From positions 1 to 59,550 of the forward strand of contig JAPOTS010000033.1 of the NCBI GenBank assembly GCA_026709065.1: a stretch of 59,550 bases of DNA. The letters run 5' to 3'. The stretch's first letter is position 1. Each line of letters opens with the position of its first letter. The position numbers were made by a program, and so were the translations under genes. The notes below the pieces were generated by a model. The model ran no database searches. It saw nothing but the letters and a program-made list of their open reading frames with translations, and was not told the DNA's origin. The stretch comes from Bacteroidota bacterium. Lineage in GTDB: Bacteria > Bacteroidota > Rhodothermia > Rhodothermales > Bin80. This document shows, one piece after another, positions 6,003 through 15,989 of the stretch.

Positions 6003-8705
6003 CTATCTAAGCACTATCTGTAAACCAAGATTGAATGAGCGAGGCAAACCAAGGAAGACCTCAGCATCATCTGCGCGATTCAGTCCGGTCCCATTCCCTC
6101 TGAATGCATTAAACCTAGAATTATTGGTAGCGTCCTGTATATAAAAGGAATCAAATACGTTATAAATATTTGCAAATACACGAACTTGCTCGGGTCCTAA
6201 TTGAAGAGGGATTGTGTATCCGACATTGATATCAAAGACACTGTATCCAGGAACCTGCCACACAGGTACACCGGCCTGCTCACTATCTGTGCGACTGGTT
6301 GGATCAAAATCAGCATAGTAGTTTGAGTATGTCCGCCCAGTGAATTTGGCATACATTCCTTTCGTAGGAAATATACTGATGGCATAGGCGATCTGAGTTT
6401 GGGGAGCATCTCCCACTTTCAGGTCTTTCACATAGAGTGTGACATTCTCTTGGGTGGATGGATCCGAACGGTCAGGTGTATAATCAGCATTAACATCATC
6501 GGTGTATTTCCAATCACCAATTGAAAGTGCAATATCTCCCCGAATCAAAGAGGAAGGCTGATAAGCAATTTCTGCTTCTATGCCGCGGTGAATGGCATTT
6601 AAGCCTAGAAGATTGATAATTCCATCGTCACCATCTTCTTCAACAACCGTACGCGTAAATGTTCTGTCATTCCATACCGTATTGTACAGGCTCACCGTAG
6701 CATTCAATGTGCGGCTTGGGGACTCAAACGAAACCCCAGCCTCAAATGCTTGGAACTGCTCATTCTTCGGATCTGGATTCAGAACACCGGTTATATCATT
6801 AAGGGCTCCATCAAGAATTGGCACTTTTGAGACCAGTCCAAGATTCACAAAGACTGATAGCAATTCGCTGGTCTTATATGAAGCTCCACCTTTGATCTGG
6901 TAACCTCCAATCCTCTCAGTCTCTATGGTAAATGTGCTTCCATCACCTGCATCACGAAAGAAGTCCTCATGTGCATACTTGATCGTAGAGTATCCACCCA
7001 TTGCATAGGCATAAATTCTGTCGCCAGTATAGGCACCTTGAACATAGCCTCCTAACCAATCAACTGTATTCGTGTTATTATAATTAAACCTATCACCTGG
7101 CTGGAGAAGCTCTCCCCCTTCAGGCCAGAAATCACTATCAGATCGTCTGTAGCCACTTCCCCCAAGTAGGTCGCGGACAGTCCGGTAATGTTGAATTGAG
7201 GCCGTACGCCAATCAATGCCTGTCTCAACTGTTAATGACTCTGTAATATCATATCTGAATTTAGAAATCGCACCAATCGTCCACTGTACATTATGGCTGT
7301 TGCGCAAGATTCCCCGAGATTCACCATTTTCGGAATTAGCTGTAATGGTTGCATCATAATCTACGACGCGAGAGGGACCTTCATAATTCCACGCCATACG
7401 GCCATGCGTTCCTGTTCCACCTCCTTTACCCCCTGAATAATACAATACATTTGACCAAAGAGCCCGATCGCTTAACTGTGCAAAATAGTTCAGATTAATC
7501 TGGGGTTTATGAAAGAAATTCTCCCGCTCATTGATCTGATTCGCTGAGTTACGATTCACACTTCCAAAGCCATTGTGTTGCTGTCTTGAATAAGAAGATG
7601 ATACAGTGGACACATTCTGATTCCAACGTCTTCCTTGAGATGAATAGGTTTCAAAAATTTCATTAATAACAGCATCGTCAAGTCCATCCTTTTCAAAAAC
7701 CTTCCTCGCAAAATCATGATCATAAGCTGCAATGTTTTGGCGATACAGATTTTGCCCATGGCGCTGAGGTGCGCCAACTGCATAGAAATCAACCCGATGT
7801 CTGTCATTGATATTCCAAGCCGCTGCAGCATAGTAGGCCCACGCATCCGTCCAAGTCCCCTTATAGTAACCATTGCCACTTTTTCGTACGCCGTTAACAG
7901 TAAATGCAAAGCGATTATTGATCAATCCTGTAGAAGCCGATATGGTTGATTTTAGAAATCCGTCATTACCAAATTCCTGCTTCAATAAGATTCGGCGACG
8001 ATTAGCCGCTGGATCGGTAATGATATTGAGAGTCCCACCAATTGATGGGGTTGCCAGATTCACCGCGGACAGTCCTCTCTGAAGTTGAATAGATGTTGTA
8101 GCATCCCCTACACCATCCCAGTTTGACCAGTAAACCCAGCCATTCTCCATATCATTGACTGGGACACCGTTAATCATTACTGCAACATTCCTCTGATTGA
8201 AACCGCGTACATTCACGCGCGCATCGCCAGCACCTCCTCCCTGTGCAGTACTATATACAGATGGTGTTGTATTCAAAACTAGTGGAACATCACGAGAACC
8301 TAACTCGCGTTCAATCTGTAATTTTTCAATATCTGAGTAGGCAACTGGTGTTTGACGATTGAGTGCTCTGGAGGCAAATACTTCCATAGCCTCAAGGGCT
8401 TCACTTGAAGACACCAAAGAGAAATTAACCGTCAGTGGTTCATTGAAAAGTGTAATGACCTGAGATACTCCTTCAAAACCTAAATAAGAAATGTCAAGGG
8501 TATAATTACCCGGAGTCAATGACTCAATAGTGTAACTACCATTAGTGTCAGTCACCGAACCAGTCGCAGTTCCAGAGATAATCACGGTAGCACCAGGCAG
8601 AGGTAGACCCGTATCCGAATCAATAATTACTCCTGAAATTGTTCCCTGAGAAAATGCAACCGTAGCAATGAATAATGATGTAAGAAGTGTAGCAAATAGT
8701 TTCAT
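6003..8705 (-). CDS. TonB-dependent outer-membrane receptor
   Basis: A 900-residue receptor for energy-driven import across the outer membrane. A signal peptide ends at about residue 20 (VAFSQ). Residues 21-105 form a carboxypeptidase-regulatory-like beta domain (GTISGVIIDSDTGLPLPGA), then a plug domain (about 115-240, with VNVRGFNQRNVAVMINGVPV) and a long 22-strand-type barrel with alternating aromatic strands to the C-terminus. This layout is standard for Bacteroidota. No SusD-like or other partner follows, so the substrate (siderophore, vitamin, peptide or glycan) cannot be told. It appears to be a single-gene unit, transcribed leftward from the promoter candidate at 8724-8751. Confidence 0.92.
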   Translation of the reverse strand: MKLFATLLTSLFIATVAFSQGTISGVIIDSDTGLPLPGATVIISGTATGSVTDTNGSYTIESLTPGNYTLDISYLGFEGVSQVITLFNEPLTVNFSLVSSSEALEAMEVFASRALNRQTPVAYSDIEKLQIERELGSRDVPLVLNTTPSVYSTAQGGGAGDARVNVRGFNQRNVAVMINGVPVNDMENGWVYWSNWDGVGDATTSIQLQRGLSAVNLATPSIGGTLNIITDPAANRRRILLKQEFGNDGFLKSTISASTGLINNRFAFTVNGVRKSGNGYYKGTWTDAWAYYAAAAWNINDRHRVDFYAVGAPQRHGQNLYRQNIAAYDHDFARKVFEKDGLDDAVINEIFETYSSQGRRWNQNVSTVSSSYSRQQHNGFGSVNRNSANQINERENFFHKPQINLNYFAQLSDRALWSNVLYYSGGKGGGTGTHGRMAWNYEGPSRVVDYDATITANSENGESRGILRNSHNVQWTIGAISKFRYDITESLTVETGIDWRTASIQHYRTVRDLLGGSGYRRSDSDFWPEGGELLQPGDRFNYNNTNTVDWLGGYVQGAYTGDRIYAYAMGGYSTIKYAHEDFFRDAGDGSTFTIETERIGGYQIKGGASYKTSELLSVFVNLGLVSKVPILDGALNDITGVLNPDPKNEQFQAFEAGVSFESPSRTLNATVSLYNTVWNDRTFTRTVVEEDGDDGIINLLGLNAIHRGIEAEIAYQPSSLIRGDIALSIGDWKYTDDVNADYTPDRSDPSTQENVTLYVKDLKVGDAPQTQIAYAISIFPTKGMYAKFTGRTYSNYYADFDPTSRTDSEQAGVPVWQVPGYSVFDINVGYTIPLQLGPEQVRVFANIYNVFDSFYIQDATNNSRFNAFRGNGTGLNRADDAEVFLGLPRSFNLGLQIVLR

Positions 8706-8723
8706 AAGAAGAAAAGTGATGTA

Positions 8724-8751
8724 AGTATAGTTAGAAAATCATGTTAAACAA
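8724..8751 (-). promoter_or_regulatory. Candidate promoter of the TonB receptor
   Basis: On the minus strand TTGTTT (8751-8746) and TATACT (8729-8724) are separated by 16 bases, close to the sigma-70-type consensus. The -10 lies 18 bases before the ATG. It does not match the Bacteroidetes TAnnTTTG box, so it is only a candidate. Confidence 0.35.
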
Positions 8752-9304
8752 TTCACAGCGGCAAAATTCCCCTTTGAATGTTACCTCTGCATAAGAAAAT
8801 GATTAAATTCTGTTAAGCAGGAAGTGATCTATGGAATAGATCTGCGATGGTATAACTTGATGGATTGTTACTGAATATCTCTAAATTAGTTCAGAATGTC
8901 TTCCATAATTATCGAGTTATTGGGTTCAATCTTGGATAGGTGATTCCATGTTTTGAATCTAAGTATTGAATGATTTACTGCCATTCTTGGAACTCTACAT
9001 ATTTTCTTGATTTATCCATAGATGTCAATGGAATTGAGAGTAAATATTTTTTGTTATAGATCCTAGGATCGTCCATCGCTTATCATAAGACTATCAATCA
9101 CTCATATTCCTATAATTTGATATTGATGGACTCCTTTGTTAAGGAATATGGAACTTATATCAACCGTTTCATACATTCCATATCGTATCCACAAGGGGGA
9201 GGGTTTTTACAATTTATTTGGACAATTGGAACATCAGATCCATGCCAGAGTTTTAGATTGTTTATCTCGCAATATTTCGCAAATAAACCATTTTTTTATT
9301 ACGA
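8752..9304. other. Divergent intergenic region
   Basis: About 550 AT-rich bases lie between the leftward receptor and the rightward TPR gene. No RNA gene or convincing open frame is seen. It presumably holds control sites for both neighbours. Confidence 0.4.
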
Positions 9305-10126
9305 ATGAATTCTATTCGCTCTCTATATTCTGTATCATTATTGATTCTAGCATTTATTGCGTCATCTACCTCAGTAAATGCGCAGCAATACAAAGAAGAT
9401 TTCAATTCGGCACAGGAAGCTGCTAAGCAGGAATCTTGGACAGAAGCACGCACCCTTTTTGTGAGTGCGGCCAATGGTGCTGATGAAGCATCTGATCCTG
9501 ATGTTGCTGGGCGTTCTCGACAAATAGTAGCGAGGATTGATTACAGATTGGGAACTACTGCACTCCGAGCAGAAGACTTTGAAACTGCCCTGCAGCATTA
9601 CAGGAACGGCGAAAACGTCTTCCCTGCATTTATCAAAAATAAATACGGTCAAGGACTTGCTCTAAAAAACCTTGATAGAATTGATGAAGCCATAGAAAAT
9701 TGGACGGTCGTAATGAGTGCACCTGGAGACCGTAAGACTAGTTTAGCAGCCGAAAAAGCTATTCGTGATCACTTCATCAGCGAAGCATCTGCCGCACTCG
9801 CCAAACGGAATGCTCGATCCTCCGATGCCGATATCGCACTTGCCGCTCTCTCTTCATTGACTCAAATCATGGAAGCTGATGCAGATGTTTTTTACTATAC
9901 TGCTCTTGCTCACTATACCAAAGGGGATGGAGGATCTGCGATTTCTTCTGCACAACAAGCCTTAGCCGTACATTCTGGAAGTCGTTCAGACAAAGCCAAG
10001 ATCTACTATGTCTTGGGCGAAGCCTTCGTGAGTGTTAATGATCGAGATTCTGCCATTGATGCATTTCAAAATGCTGTTTATGGCTCATATAAACTATCAG
10101 CAGAGCATTATCTGGAAACTCTCTGA
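9305..10126 (+). CDS. Exported TPR-repeat protein
   Basis: A 273-residue protein with an N-terminal signal peptide (cleavage near VNAQ, residue 27). Helical repeats with TPR character follow: a FNSAQEAAKQESWTEARTLF unit, a unit around residues 80-115 (LGTTALRAEDFETALQHY), then units around 195-225 and 230-260 (YYVLGEAFVSVNDRDSAIDAF). TPR proteins are periplasmic or outer-membrane scaffolds, and the partner is unknown. It is followed by a strong terminator at 10155-10186, so it is transcribed apart from the sugar genes. Pattern and length give confidence in the class but not in a specific role. Confidence 0.8.
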   Translation: MNSIRSLYSVSLLILAFIASSTSVNAQQYKEDFNSAQEAAKQESWTEARTLFVSAANGADEASDPDVAGRSRQIVARIDYRLGTTALRAEDFETALQHYRNGENVFPAFIKNKYGQGLALKNLDRIDEAIENWTVVMSAPGDRKTSLAAEKAIRDHFISEASAALAKRNARSSDADIALAALSSLTQIMEADADVFYYTALAHYTKGDGGSAISSAQQALAVHSGSRSDKAKIYYVLGEAFVSVNDRDSAIDAFQNAVYGSYKLSAEHYLETL

Positions 10127-10154
10127 TCTCATACATATTTTTCAATCATATCAT

Positions 10155-10186
10155 GCCCGCAGTCCGACTGGACTACGGGCTTTATT
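10155..10186 (+). terminator. Rho-independent terminator after the TPR gene
   Basis: GCCCGCAGTCC and GGACTACGGGC form an 11-position stem with one mismatch and a GACT loop, followed by TTTATT. It separates the TPR gene from the sugar operon starting at 10200. Confidence 0.8.
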
Positions 10187-10199
10187 GTGAATAAAATTA

Positions 10200-10916
10200 A
10201 TGGCTTCATCCGACTCAATTCTAGGCACTGGTTGCGTGATTGACGATGATGTGATCATCGGATTGGATTGTATGATAGGAAATTATGTAACTGTACATTC
10301 GGGAACACGCATAGGTAACGGGGTTAGGATCGGTGATCATTGCATCTTAGGGGCTCAACCCATGAGAGCTCCGCGTAGCACCCTAAAAAAATCAGATGCC
10401 CTCAATCACTTGTTAATTGATGACGATTGCCTCATTGGGAACCATACCGTGCTCTATCAAGGTTGCCATTTATCTTCCCATGTCATGGTCGCAGACTTAG
10501 CTAGTATTCGTGAACGAGTTACCGTTGGGCAGTATACAATCATTGGCCGAGGGGTAGCAGTTGAAAATGATTGCTCCATAGGAGAAAAATGTAAAATTGA
10601 GACCAATGCCTATATCACAGCATATTCTACATTAGAAGACTATGTATTCATTGCTCCAGCGGTCATTACTTCCAATGACAATTTTGCTGGACGAACCAAG
10701 GAGCGGTCTAAATTCTATAAAGGGGTAACTGTGCTTCGTGGTGGACGTATCGGGGCAGGTGCTACAGTACTCCCCGGTAAAATCATCGGCTCTGATGCGA
10801 TGTTGGCAGCAGGCAGTGTACTTACACATCATATCCCGACGCGTCAACTTTGGGCAGGAAATCCAGCTCGCTATATGCGGATGGTCCCAGAAAATCAGCG
10901 TTTGGAAAACCAATAA
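10200..10916 (+). CDS. wbpD: Hexapeptide-repeat N-acetyltransferase, WbpD/WlbB-like
   Basis: A 238-residue left-handed beta-helix protein built of hexapeptide repeats (IGNGVRIGDH, IGRGVAVENDCSIG, IGAGATVLPG). The C-terminal part has the block around RTKERSKFYKGVTVLRGGRIGAGA and ends with AGSVLTHHIP and W-x-GNPAR, typical of UDP-amino-sugar acetyltransferases of the WbpD/WlbB type, which acetylate the 3-amino group of UDP-GlcNAc(3N)A using acetyl-CoA. It is the first gene of an operon: the aminotransferase starts 3 bases after its stop, followed by the dehydrogenase. Context makes WbpD more likely than LpxA- or DapH-type enzymes. Confidence 0.75.
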   Translation: MASSDSILGTGCVIDDDVIIGLDCMIGNYVTVHSGTRIGNGVRIGDHCILGAQPMRAPRSTLKKSDALNHLLIDDDCLIGNHTVLYQGCHLSSHVMVADLASIRERVTVGQYTIIGRGVAVENDCSIGEKCKIETNAYITAYSTLEDYVFIAPAVITSNDNFAGRTKERSKFYKGVTVLRGGRIGAGATVLPGKIIGSDAMLAAGSVLTHHIPTRQLWAGNPARYMRMVPENQRLENQ

Positions 10917-10919
10917 CTC

Positions 10920-12035
10920 ATGAATATCCAGATGGTTGATCTCAGGGGGCAATACCTGAGACTCAAAGAAGAAATTGATGCTGCTGTCAACGATGTCCTA
11001 GATTCTACACGCTTTATTCGTGGACCATTTGTTACAGAGTTTGAAACTGCACTCGCTAAGTATACCCAAGTCCAACACGCGATCGGTGTCGCCAACGGTA
11101 CAGATGCACTTCAAATTGCCTATATGGCGCTTGGAATAGGACCTGGTGATGAAATCATCACCCCATCTTTTACCTTCATCTCCACCGCCGAAGCAGCCTC
11201 TTTGATTGGTGCGACTCCTGTCTTTGTAGATATTGATCCAAAAACTTTTTGCTTAGATCCTAATAGGGTTGAATCGTCTATCACCCCAAGAACAAAGGCG
11301 ATCGTTCCTGTCCACTTATTCGGTCACTCCGCAGACATGGATCCTATTTTAGCACTCGGTGCAAAATATAATATTGCGATTATTGAGGATAATGCGCAGG
11401 CGATTGGGGCTACCTATAAAGGATCTAAAACTGGTAGTCTTGGAACTTTGGCTTGTTGCTCATTTTTTCCATCTAAAAATTTAGGCGCTTATGGTGATGG
11501 CGGTGCAATTTTAACCTCTAACACAGAATTGGAAGCTCAGTGCCGTATGATTACCAATCATGGAGGCCGTCACAAATACTTGAATGAAGTGGTTGGCATC
11601 AACAGTCGGCTAGATGCTCTGCAAGCGGCAATCCTCAATGTGAAGCTCACTCACTTAGACGCGTTTACTGAATCTCGACGAAATGCTGCATCACTTTACA
11701 ACTCTCTTTTTGAAGATATAGATGAAATCATCTGCCCCTATGAAGCAGACTGGGGACACCATGTGTACCATCAATATGTCATTCGAATACAACAGCGAGA
11801 TGAGCTCGTTGATGCACTTTCAAATTCTGGGATTCCACATGGAATCTATTACCCAGTTCCACTCCACCAACAGCCCGTTTTTGAAAGCCAAGCACATGAT
11901 CTTGATCTTCCTGAAACCGAAAAAACTTGTCGTGAAGTGTTAGCCTTACCTATGCACACTGAACTCACCCCTTCTCAACAGCGCCGCATTGCTGATGTGG
12001 TCATTGCTCATGCAACTCATCTGAACCATGCCTGA
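10920..12035 (+). CDS. wbpE: PLP-dependent sugar aminotransferase, WbpE-like (DegT/DnrJ/EryC1)
   Basis: A 371-residue member of the DegT/DnrJ/EryC1 family. GTDALQIA (60-67) and the segment IIEDNAQAIGA (154-164) form the cofactor pocket, and Lys186 in SFFPSKNLGAYGDGG is the Schiff-base lysine. WbpE transfers an amino group from glutamate to the 3-keto sugar made by WbpB. It overlaps the next gene by 8 bases. Together with the neighbours it would make the 3-amino function of a UDP-2,3-diacetamido uronic acid. Exact substrate specificity is inferred from the gene set. Confidence 0.82.
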   Translation: MNIQMVDLRGQYLRLKEEIDAAVNDVLDSTRFIRGPFVTEFETALAKYTQVQHAIGVANGTDALQIAYMALGIGPGDEIITPSFTFISTAEAASLIGATPVFVDIDPKTFCLDPNRVESSITPRTKAIVPVHLFGHSADMDPILALGAKYNIAIIEDNAQAIGATYKGSKTGSLGTLACCSFFPSKNLGAYGDGGAILTSNTELEAQCRMITNHGGRHKYLNEVVGINSRLDALQAAILNVKLTHLDAFTESRRNAASLYNSLFEDIDEIICPYEADWGHHVYHQYVIRIQQRDELVDALSNSGIPHGIYYPVPLHQQPVFESQAHDLDLPETEKTCREVLALPMHTELTPSQQRRIADVVIAHATHLNHA

Positions 12036-13044
12036 AATTCGGCTTGCACAGATCGGGGTTGGACACTGGGGAAAGAATTTACTCCGTAATTTCAGCTCAA
12101 TTCCCGGTTGTAGCGTTGTGGCAGTCTGCGATTCTAATTCTAACGTATTGGAGTTTGTAGAACATCATTATCCGCAGGCTGATACCAGCAAGTCTGTTGA
12201 TGAGATTCTCAGTAGAGATGATCTTGATGGCATCGTGATTGCCACCGAAACTCACTCCCATTTCGCGATTGCTAAAGCTGCATTAGAGAGTGGCCGACAT
12301 GTTTTTGTCGAAAAACCCATGACAGAAAGCGCTGATGAAGCACAGACGCTCGTTTCGTTATCCGATGAAACAGGATGTCACTGTATGGTCGGCCACCTGC
12401 TATTGTATCATCCTGCGTTTAATTATGTCGAGGATCTAATTAAGGCAAATTCTCTGGGAGACATCTACTACATGTATAGCGTACGAGTCAATCTTGGCAT
12501 TGTACGTCAACAAGAAAATGCTTTGCAAAGCCTTGCCCCTCATGACCTTTCCATTGCTCTCGCATTTTTGAACCAGCAGCCCTCTGCAGTTGCAGTCCAT
12601 GCTCAGGCCTATTTACAACCTGAAATTTGCGATGTCGCATTCTCAACGATTTTCTTTGACAATGGTGCTTTGGCTCACCTGCATACTAGCTGGCTTGATC
12701 CTCATAAAATCCGTAAAGTCACTCTGGTAGGAAGTAAAAAAATGGTTGTGATTGATGAAATGAGCGGGGCAGAAAAAGTTAGAATTTATGATAAAGGCGT
12801 AAATCCTCCCGGATATGTCGGGTTTGCAGAATCAATGACAACTCGTGTAGGAAATATCAGTATCCCTAATATTCAAATGGCTGAACCTTTACGTGTAGAG
12901 TGCTCTCACTTCATTGACTGCGTTCGTACAGGAGAATCTCCAAGATCCGATGCACGCAATGGCTTATCGGTTGTTCGTTTACTTGAAGCTGCTCAGAAAT
13001 CTCTCACAGCTGGTGGTGAGAAGATTCCTGTTCATCCAATTTAA
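12028..13044 (+). CDS. wbpB: Gfo/Idh/MocA oxidoreductase, WbpB-like
   Basis: A 338-residue NAD(P)-dependent sugar oxidoreductase. The Rossmann motif is at the N-terminus (LAQIGVGHWGKNLLR) and the family EKP motif is at 95-97 (HVFVEKPMTES); the catalytic region contains APHDLSIALA. WbpB/WlbA enzymes oxidise C3 of UDP-GlcNAcA, giving the keto substrate for the aminotransferase. Its ATG lies inside the end of the aminotransferase gene (8-base overlap). The dehydrogenase needed one step earlier (WbpA-like) is in the same window at 20709-22058, on the other strand. Confidence 0.8.
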   Translation: MPEIRLAQIGVGHWGKNLLRNFSSIPGCSVVAVCDSNSNVLEFVEHHYPQADTSKSVDEILSRDDLDGIVIATETHSHFAIAKAALESGRHVFVEKPMTESADEAQTLVSLSDETGCHCMVGHLLLYHPAFNYVEDLIKANSLGDIYYMYSVRVNLGIVRQQENALQSLAPHDLSIALAFLNQQPSAVAVHAQAYLQPEICDVAFSTIFFDNGALAHLHTSWLDPHKIRKVTLVGSKKMVVIDEMSGAEKVRIYDKGVNPPGYVGFAESMTTRVGNISIPNIQMAEPLRVECSHFIDCVRTGESPRSDARNGLSVVRLLEAAQKSLTAGGEKIPVHPI

Positions 13045-13071
13045 TCGTTTATTCAACATTTCAATAATTGT

Positions 13072-13839
13072 GTGCAAAATAAGACTCACCTTGATCGACT
13101 TGTTGCATATTTTGAGCAACCGTTTTTCATTACTGACGACCCCATCAGTATTTGTCATGCATTCTCTGACAAACATGATCGTGAAATAATTGGTCTTTAC
13201 GCGGCTACGCTTGCATGGGGATCTCGTGCAAGCATCGTTGCTAAACTTGAAGATTTATGTACGCGAATGGGCTATAAGCCATGGAACTTCGTCAAAGATT
13301 TTGATCCGACGCGTGACAGTGATGTTCTACATTCATTTGTTCATCGTACTTTTCAACCAGAAGATTGCATTGCATTTACGCATAACTTGAGTCTATTGAT
13401 GAACCAATATGGAAATGTTGAAAACATCTTTGAATGTGATCCTAACTCCCCCGACATTAGCGAGTCGATTGAAAAATTCAGCCTACGAATGATGACAATT
13501 CGCGCAGACACTCCATCTCGCTTATCAAAACACCTTGCCCGCCCCAGTCGTAATAGTGCTTGCAAGAGATTGTCTCTGTATTTGCGCTGGATGGTGCGCC
13601 CTGGTCCTGTTGATTTAGGAATTTGGAAAACCATCAAACCAAGTCAGCTACTTTTACCCTTGGATATTCACTCTGGTCGACAGGCACGCGCATTAGGTCT
13701 TCTTGACCGTAAAATGAACGATTTCAAAGCTGTCATTGCTTTAACTGAAACATGTCGGGCACTTGACAAACATGATCCAGCCCGCTATGATTATGCGCTC
13801 TTCGGGCTTGGAATGTATGGAGATCCTTTTAATGACTGA
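13072..13839 (+). CDS. TIGR02757 (DUF2400) family protein
   Basis: A 255-residue protein read from a GTG at 13072. LAWGSRASIVAKLEDL near the N-terminus and the segment LYLRWMVR...DLGIW followed by LLLPLDIHSGRQAR are typical of the TIGR02757/DUF2400 family, widespread in Bacteroidota and of unknown function. It resembles helix-hairpin DNA-glycosylase-like folds only loosely. There are no membrane segments. It sits between the amino-sugar genes and the glycosyltransferase, overlapping the latter by 8 bases, but this position probably reflects operon packing rather than a role in glycan synthesis. Confidence 0.8.
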   Translation: MQNKTHLDRLVAYFEQPFFITDDPISICHAFSDKHDREIIGLYAATLAWGSRASIVAKLEDLCTRMGYKPWNFVKDFDPTRDSDVLHSFVHRTFQPEDCIAFTHNLSLLMNQYGNVENIFECDPNSPDISESIEKFSLRMMTIRADTPSRLSKHLARPSRNSACKRLSLYLRWMVRPGPVDLGIWKTIKPSQLLLPLDIHSGRQARALGLLDRKMNDFKAVIALTETCRALDKHDPARYDYALFGLGMYGDPFND

Positions 13840-14794
13840 TCGCAAAAACTCTCAGCCATCAATTTGCCTTATTTTTCCTTGCCATAATGAGGAAGAAGTC
13901 CTTCCTGACTTGATCAAGGTTCTTACATCTTTGGACTTAGGGATTCCGATGCGAGTTCTATTCATTGATGATGGAAGCTGCGATGATACACTGAACATTT
14001 TAAAGAAGGCCTGCCGTTCTGATGACAGAATGGCTTGCATTAGTTTATCACGAAATTTTGGGCATCAGGTTGCCGTGGGGGCAGGTTTGAAGCATGGAAA
14101 AGGTGATCTCGTTGCCGTTCTTGACTCAGACCTTCAAGATCCCCCAGAATTGCTCAAACAGTTCATCTCACAATGGCGTGAAGGCTACGATGTGGTCTAT
14201 GGAATTCGGACCAATAGAAAGGAATCTTGGTTTTTGCGTGCCTGTTATAGTAGCTTTTATAGACTTCTTGATAGAACCTCAAATATTCAAATTCCAAGAG
14301 ATGCTGGTGACTTTGCTCTGATGGATCGCAAAGTAGTGGATGTATTGAATTCATTGCCTGAGCATCGTCAGTTTATCAGAGGTCTGCGAGGATGGGTTGG
14401 CTTTAAACAGATTGGAACCAAATATGCACGCCCGGCCCGTCATGCTGGAAAACCGAGCTATAATATGAAGCGTCTGACTCGGCTAGCGCTTGATGGATTG
14501 CTCTCTTTCTCTTCGGCACCTCTAAGAATTTCTACTTGGCTTGGTGTCGGGGCGGCATTTTTGGGGTTTTGTTATTTAGCTTACGCACTAATTGTATTTA
14601 TGAGCGGCAAGGACATCCCACAGGGCTGGACCTCAACGGTCGTGTTGATTCTTTTTTTAGGGGGAATTCAACTCATTGTTTTAGGGATTCTTGGAGAGTA
14701 TTTAGGAAGAATCTTTGAAGAGGTTAAAGGACGCCCCCACTATGTAATCAATGAATCAGCAGGTTGGGTCAGCGATTCTGATCATCAAGATTAG
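13832..14794 (+). CDS. Polyprenyl-phosphate glycosyltransferase (GT2, DPM1/GtrB-like)
   Basis: I take the ATG at 13832 (MTDRKNSQ), which overlaps the stop of the previous gene, giving 320 residues; earlier in-frame codons are buried in that gene. The GT-A motifs are FPCHNEEE, FIDDGSCDDT and DSDLQDPPE, with MDRKVVDVL further on. Two membrane helices follow near the C-terminus (a stretch with GVGAAFLGFCYLAYALIVF, then VVLILFLGGIQLIVLGILG), as in GtrB/ArnC-type enzymes that load a sugar onto undecaprenyl phosphate at the inner membrane. It fits a surface-polysaccharide or O-antigen modification role. The donor sugar is not evident. Confidence 0.88.
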   Translation: MTDRKNSQPSICLIFPCHNEEEVLPDLIKVLTSLDLGIPMRVLFIDDGSCDDTLNILKKACRSDDRMACISLSRNFGHQVAVGAGLKHGKGDLVAVLDSDLQDPPELLKQFISQWREGYDVVYGIRTNRKESWFLRACYSSFYRLLDRTSNIQIPRDAGDFALMDRKVVDVLNSLPEHRQFIRGLRGWVGFKQIGTKYARPARHAGKPSYNMKRLTRLALDGLLSFSSAPLRISTWLGVGAAFLGFCYLAYALIVFMSGKDIPQGWTSTVVLILFLGGIQLIVLGILGEYLGRIFEEVKGRPHYVINESAGWVSDSDHQD

Positions 14795-15419
14795 AGGCAT
14801 TGATGCAAAGAGATTCTCTGGCTAAACGATAGATATTGATTGAAATATAGCGCACATCAACCAGCTGTGAGTCATATCATTCGTCTGTGTTACGGTTTTA
14901 GTAGAATACCTTGGAAATCTCTTTCACCAACACTTGTGGCTTAAATTGTTTAAGTGAGTGTACGGGGATATAGAGACGGTTTTTAAGGAAGACTTTCCCG
15001 AAGAAACTATGGAGGGACGATTGTAGAATCAGATCTTCAATATGAGGTTCAATTATATGATGTTTGCTATCTTCACTATAATTTAGAATCATCAGGTCTA
15101 AAACAAATTCTTAAATTTCTATTAATTTAGTGTGCCTCACGCCGTGATGAGGATCTTAGGATGTGATTAAACTTCAGTTAATTGCATGGATGGAAAATTG
15201 GTTTGCGAGGTACATCTACTAAAGACCTTTACGAAAAATAGCTATAGGAAATGTATTCACCCTTCAATTCCATATCACTAAAAGATAGTTCACAAGATGC
15301 AACGATTCAAAAAACAAGTATTATTCCCCAAGTGACTGTTTTTGAAATCGAAAGATCAGACCTTGAAACGGTTGATAAGGTAATTTTTTTACGCCGCCTG
15401 AGTAGCTTGTGATACTTAC

Positions 15420-15872
15420 CGCAAGTTTGCAAGGTTAGTAGATTTTTGAAAGAAATTTCAAAATAGTTTACGGATTTTCGAGGGGGCAATCAGTGATTTT
15501 AGCCCCAAATCGGGCTATTTTGAGCGTTTTGAAAATCTTTTTATCAACAACCCCTAATGCAGTGGCCTTTTTGTCAAATTTTTTGGACTCACGATTAACT
15601 CCTTTCATTTGACTATATTTTTCGTGTTTATTTGAGCCAAACCCCGAACCCTCAAATCAGCCAAACTATTACCTACCATGTTGACGGTTATTCAAAAGCT
15701 AGGCTAATGAAATTGGGCAAAAATGCAAAAAAAGTGAAAGCAGAACGCCCGCAAGAAGAACCACCAGAAATGGAGTAAAAAGTCATATAAAATAGCCCCT
15801 TCGTTCAAAATTCCTCACATAAGGAAACAGCAAAAATTGCGGAAAAAGTCCACCACAATTTGCAAACTTGCG
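15420..15872. repeat. Distant inverted repeat bounding a 453-bp segment
   Basis: CGCAAGTTTGCAA at 15420-15432 recurs inverted, without mismatch, as TTGCAAACTTGCG at 15860-15872. The repeats could be the ends of a dead mobile element, but no transposase is readable between them. Confidence 0.4.
15500..15521 (+). terminator. Possible terminator hairpin
   Basis: TAGCCC and GGGCTA form a 6-bp stem with a 6-base loop, followed by TTTT. It is about 700 bases downstream of the glycosyltransferase gene, so its client gene is unclear. Confidence 0.4.
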
Positions 15873-15989
15873 TTACCTTGATGATCGTAGGCGCGTCAAG
15901 GGACATGAATGGTTTATCAACTGGAGTGTTTATATGTCCGCCACAACCGAACTTGAGTTTCAGAGCGCCTATTACGATGAATAGGGACA

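Larger units (their letters stand above)
14795..15986. other. Decayed intergenic region
   Basis: No intact gene. It contains a 13-base inverted repeat (15420-15432 with 15860-15872), a hairpin with a T-run at 15500-15521, and two short open stretches on the plus strand (about 15600-15778, Lys-rich and ending EEPPEME; about 15822-15980, containing RRRVKGHEWFINW) that match nothing I know. It reads like remnants of inactivated genes. Confidence 0.45.
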
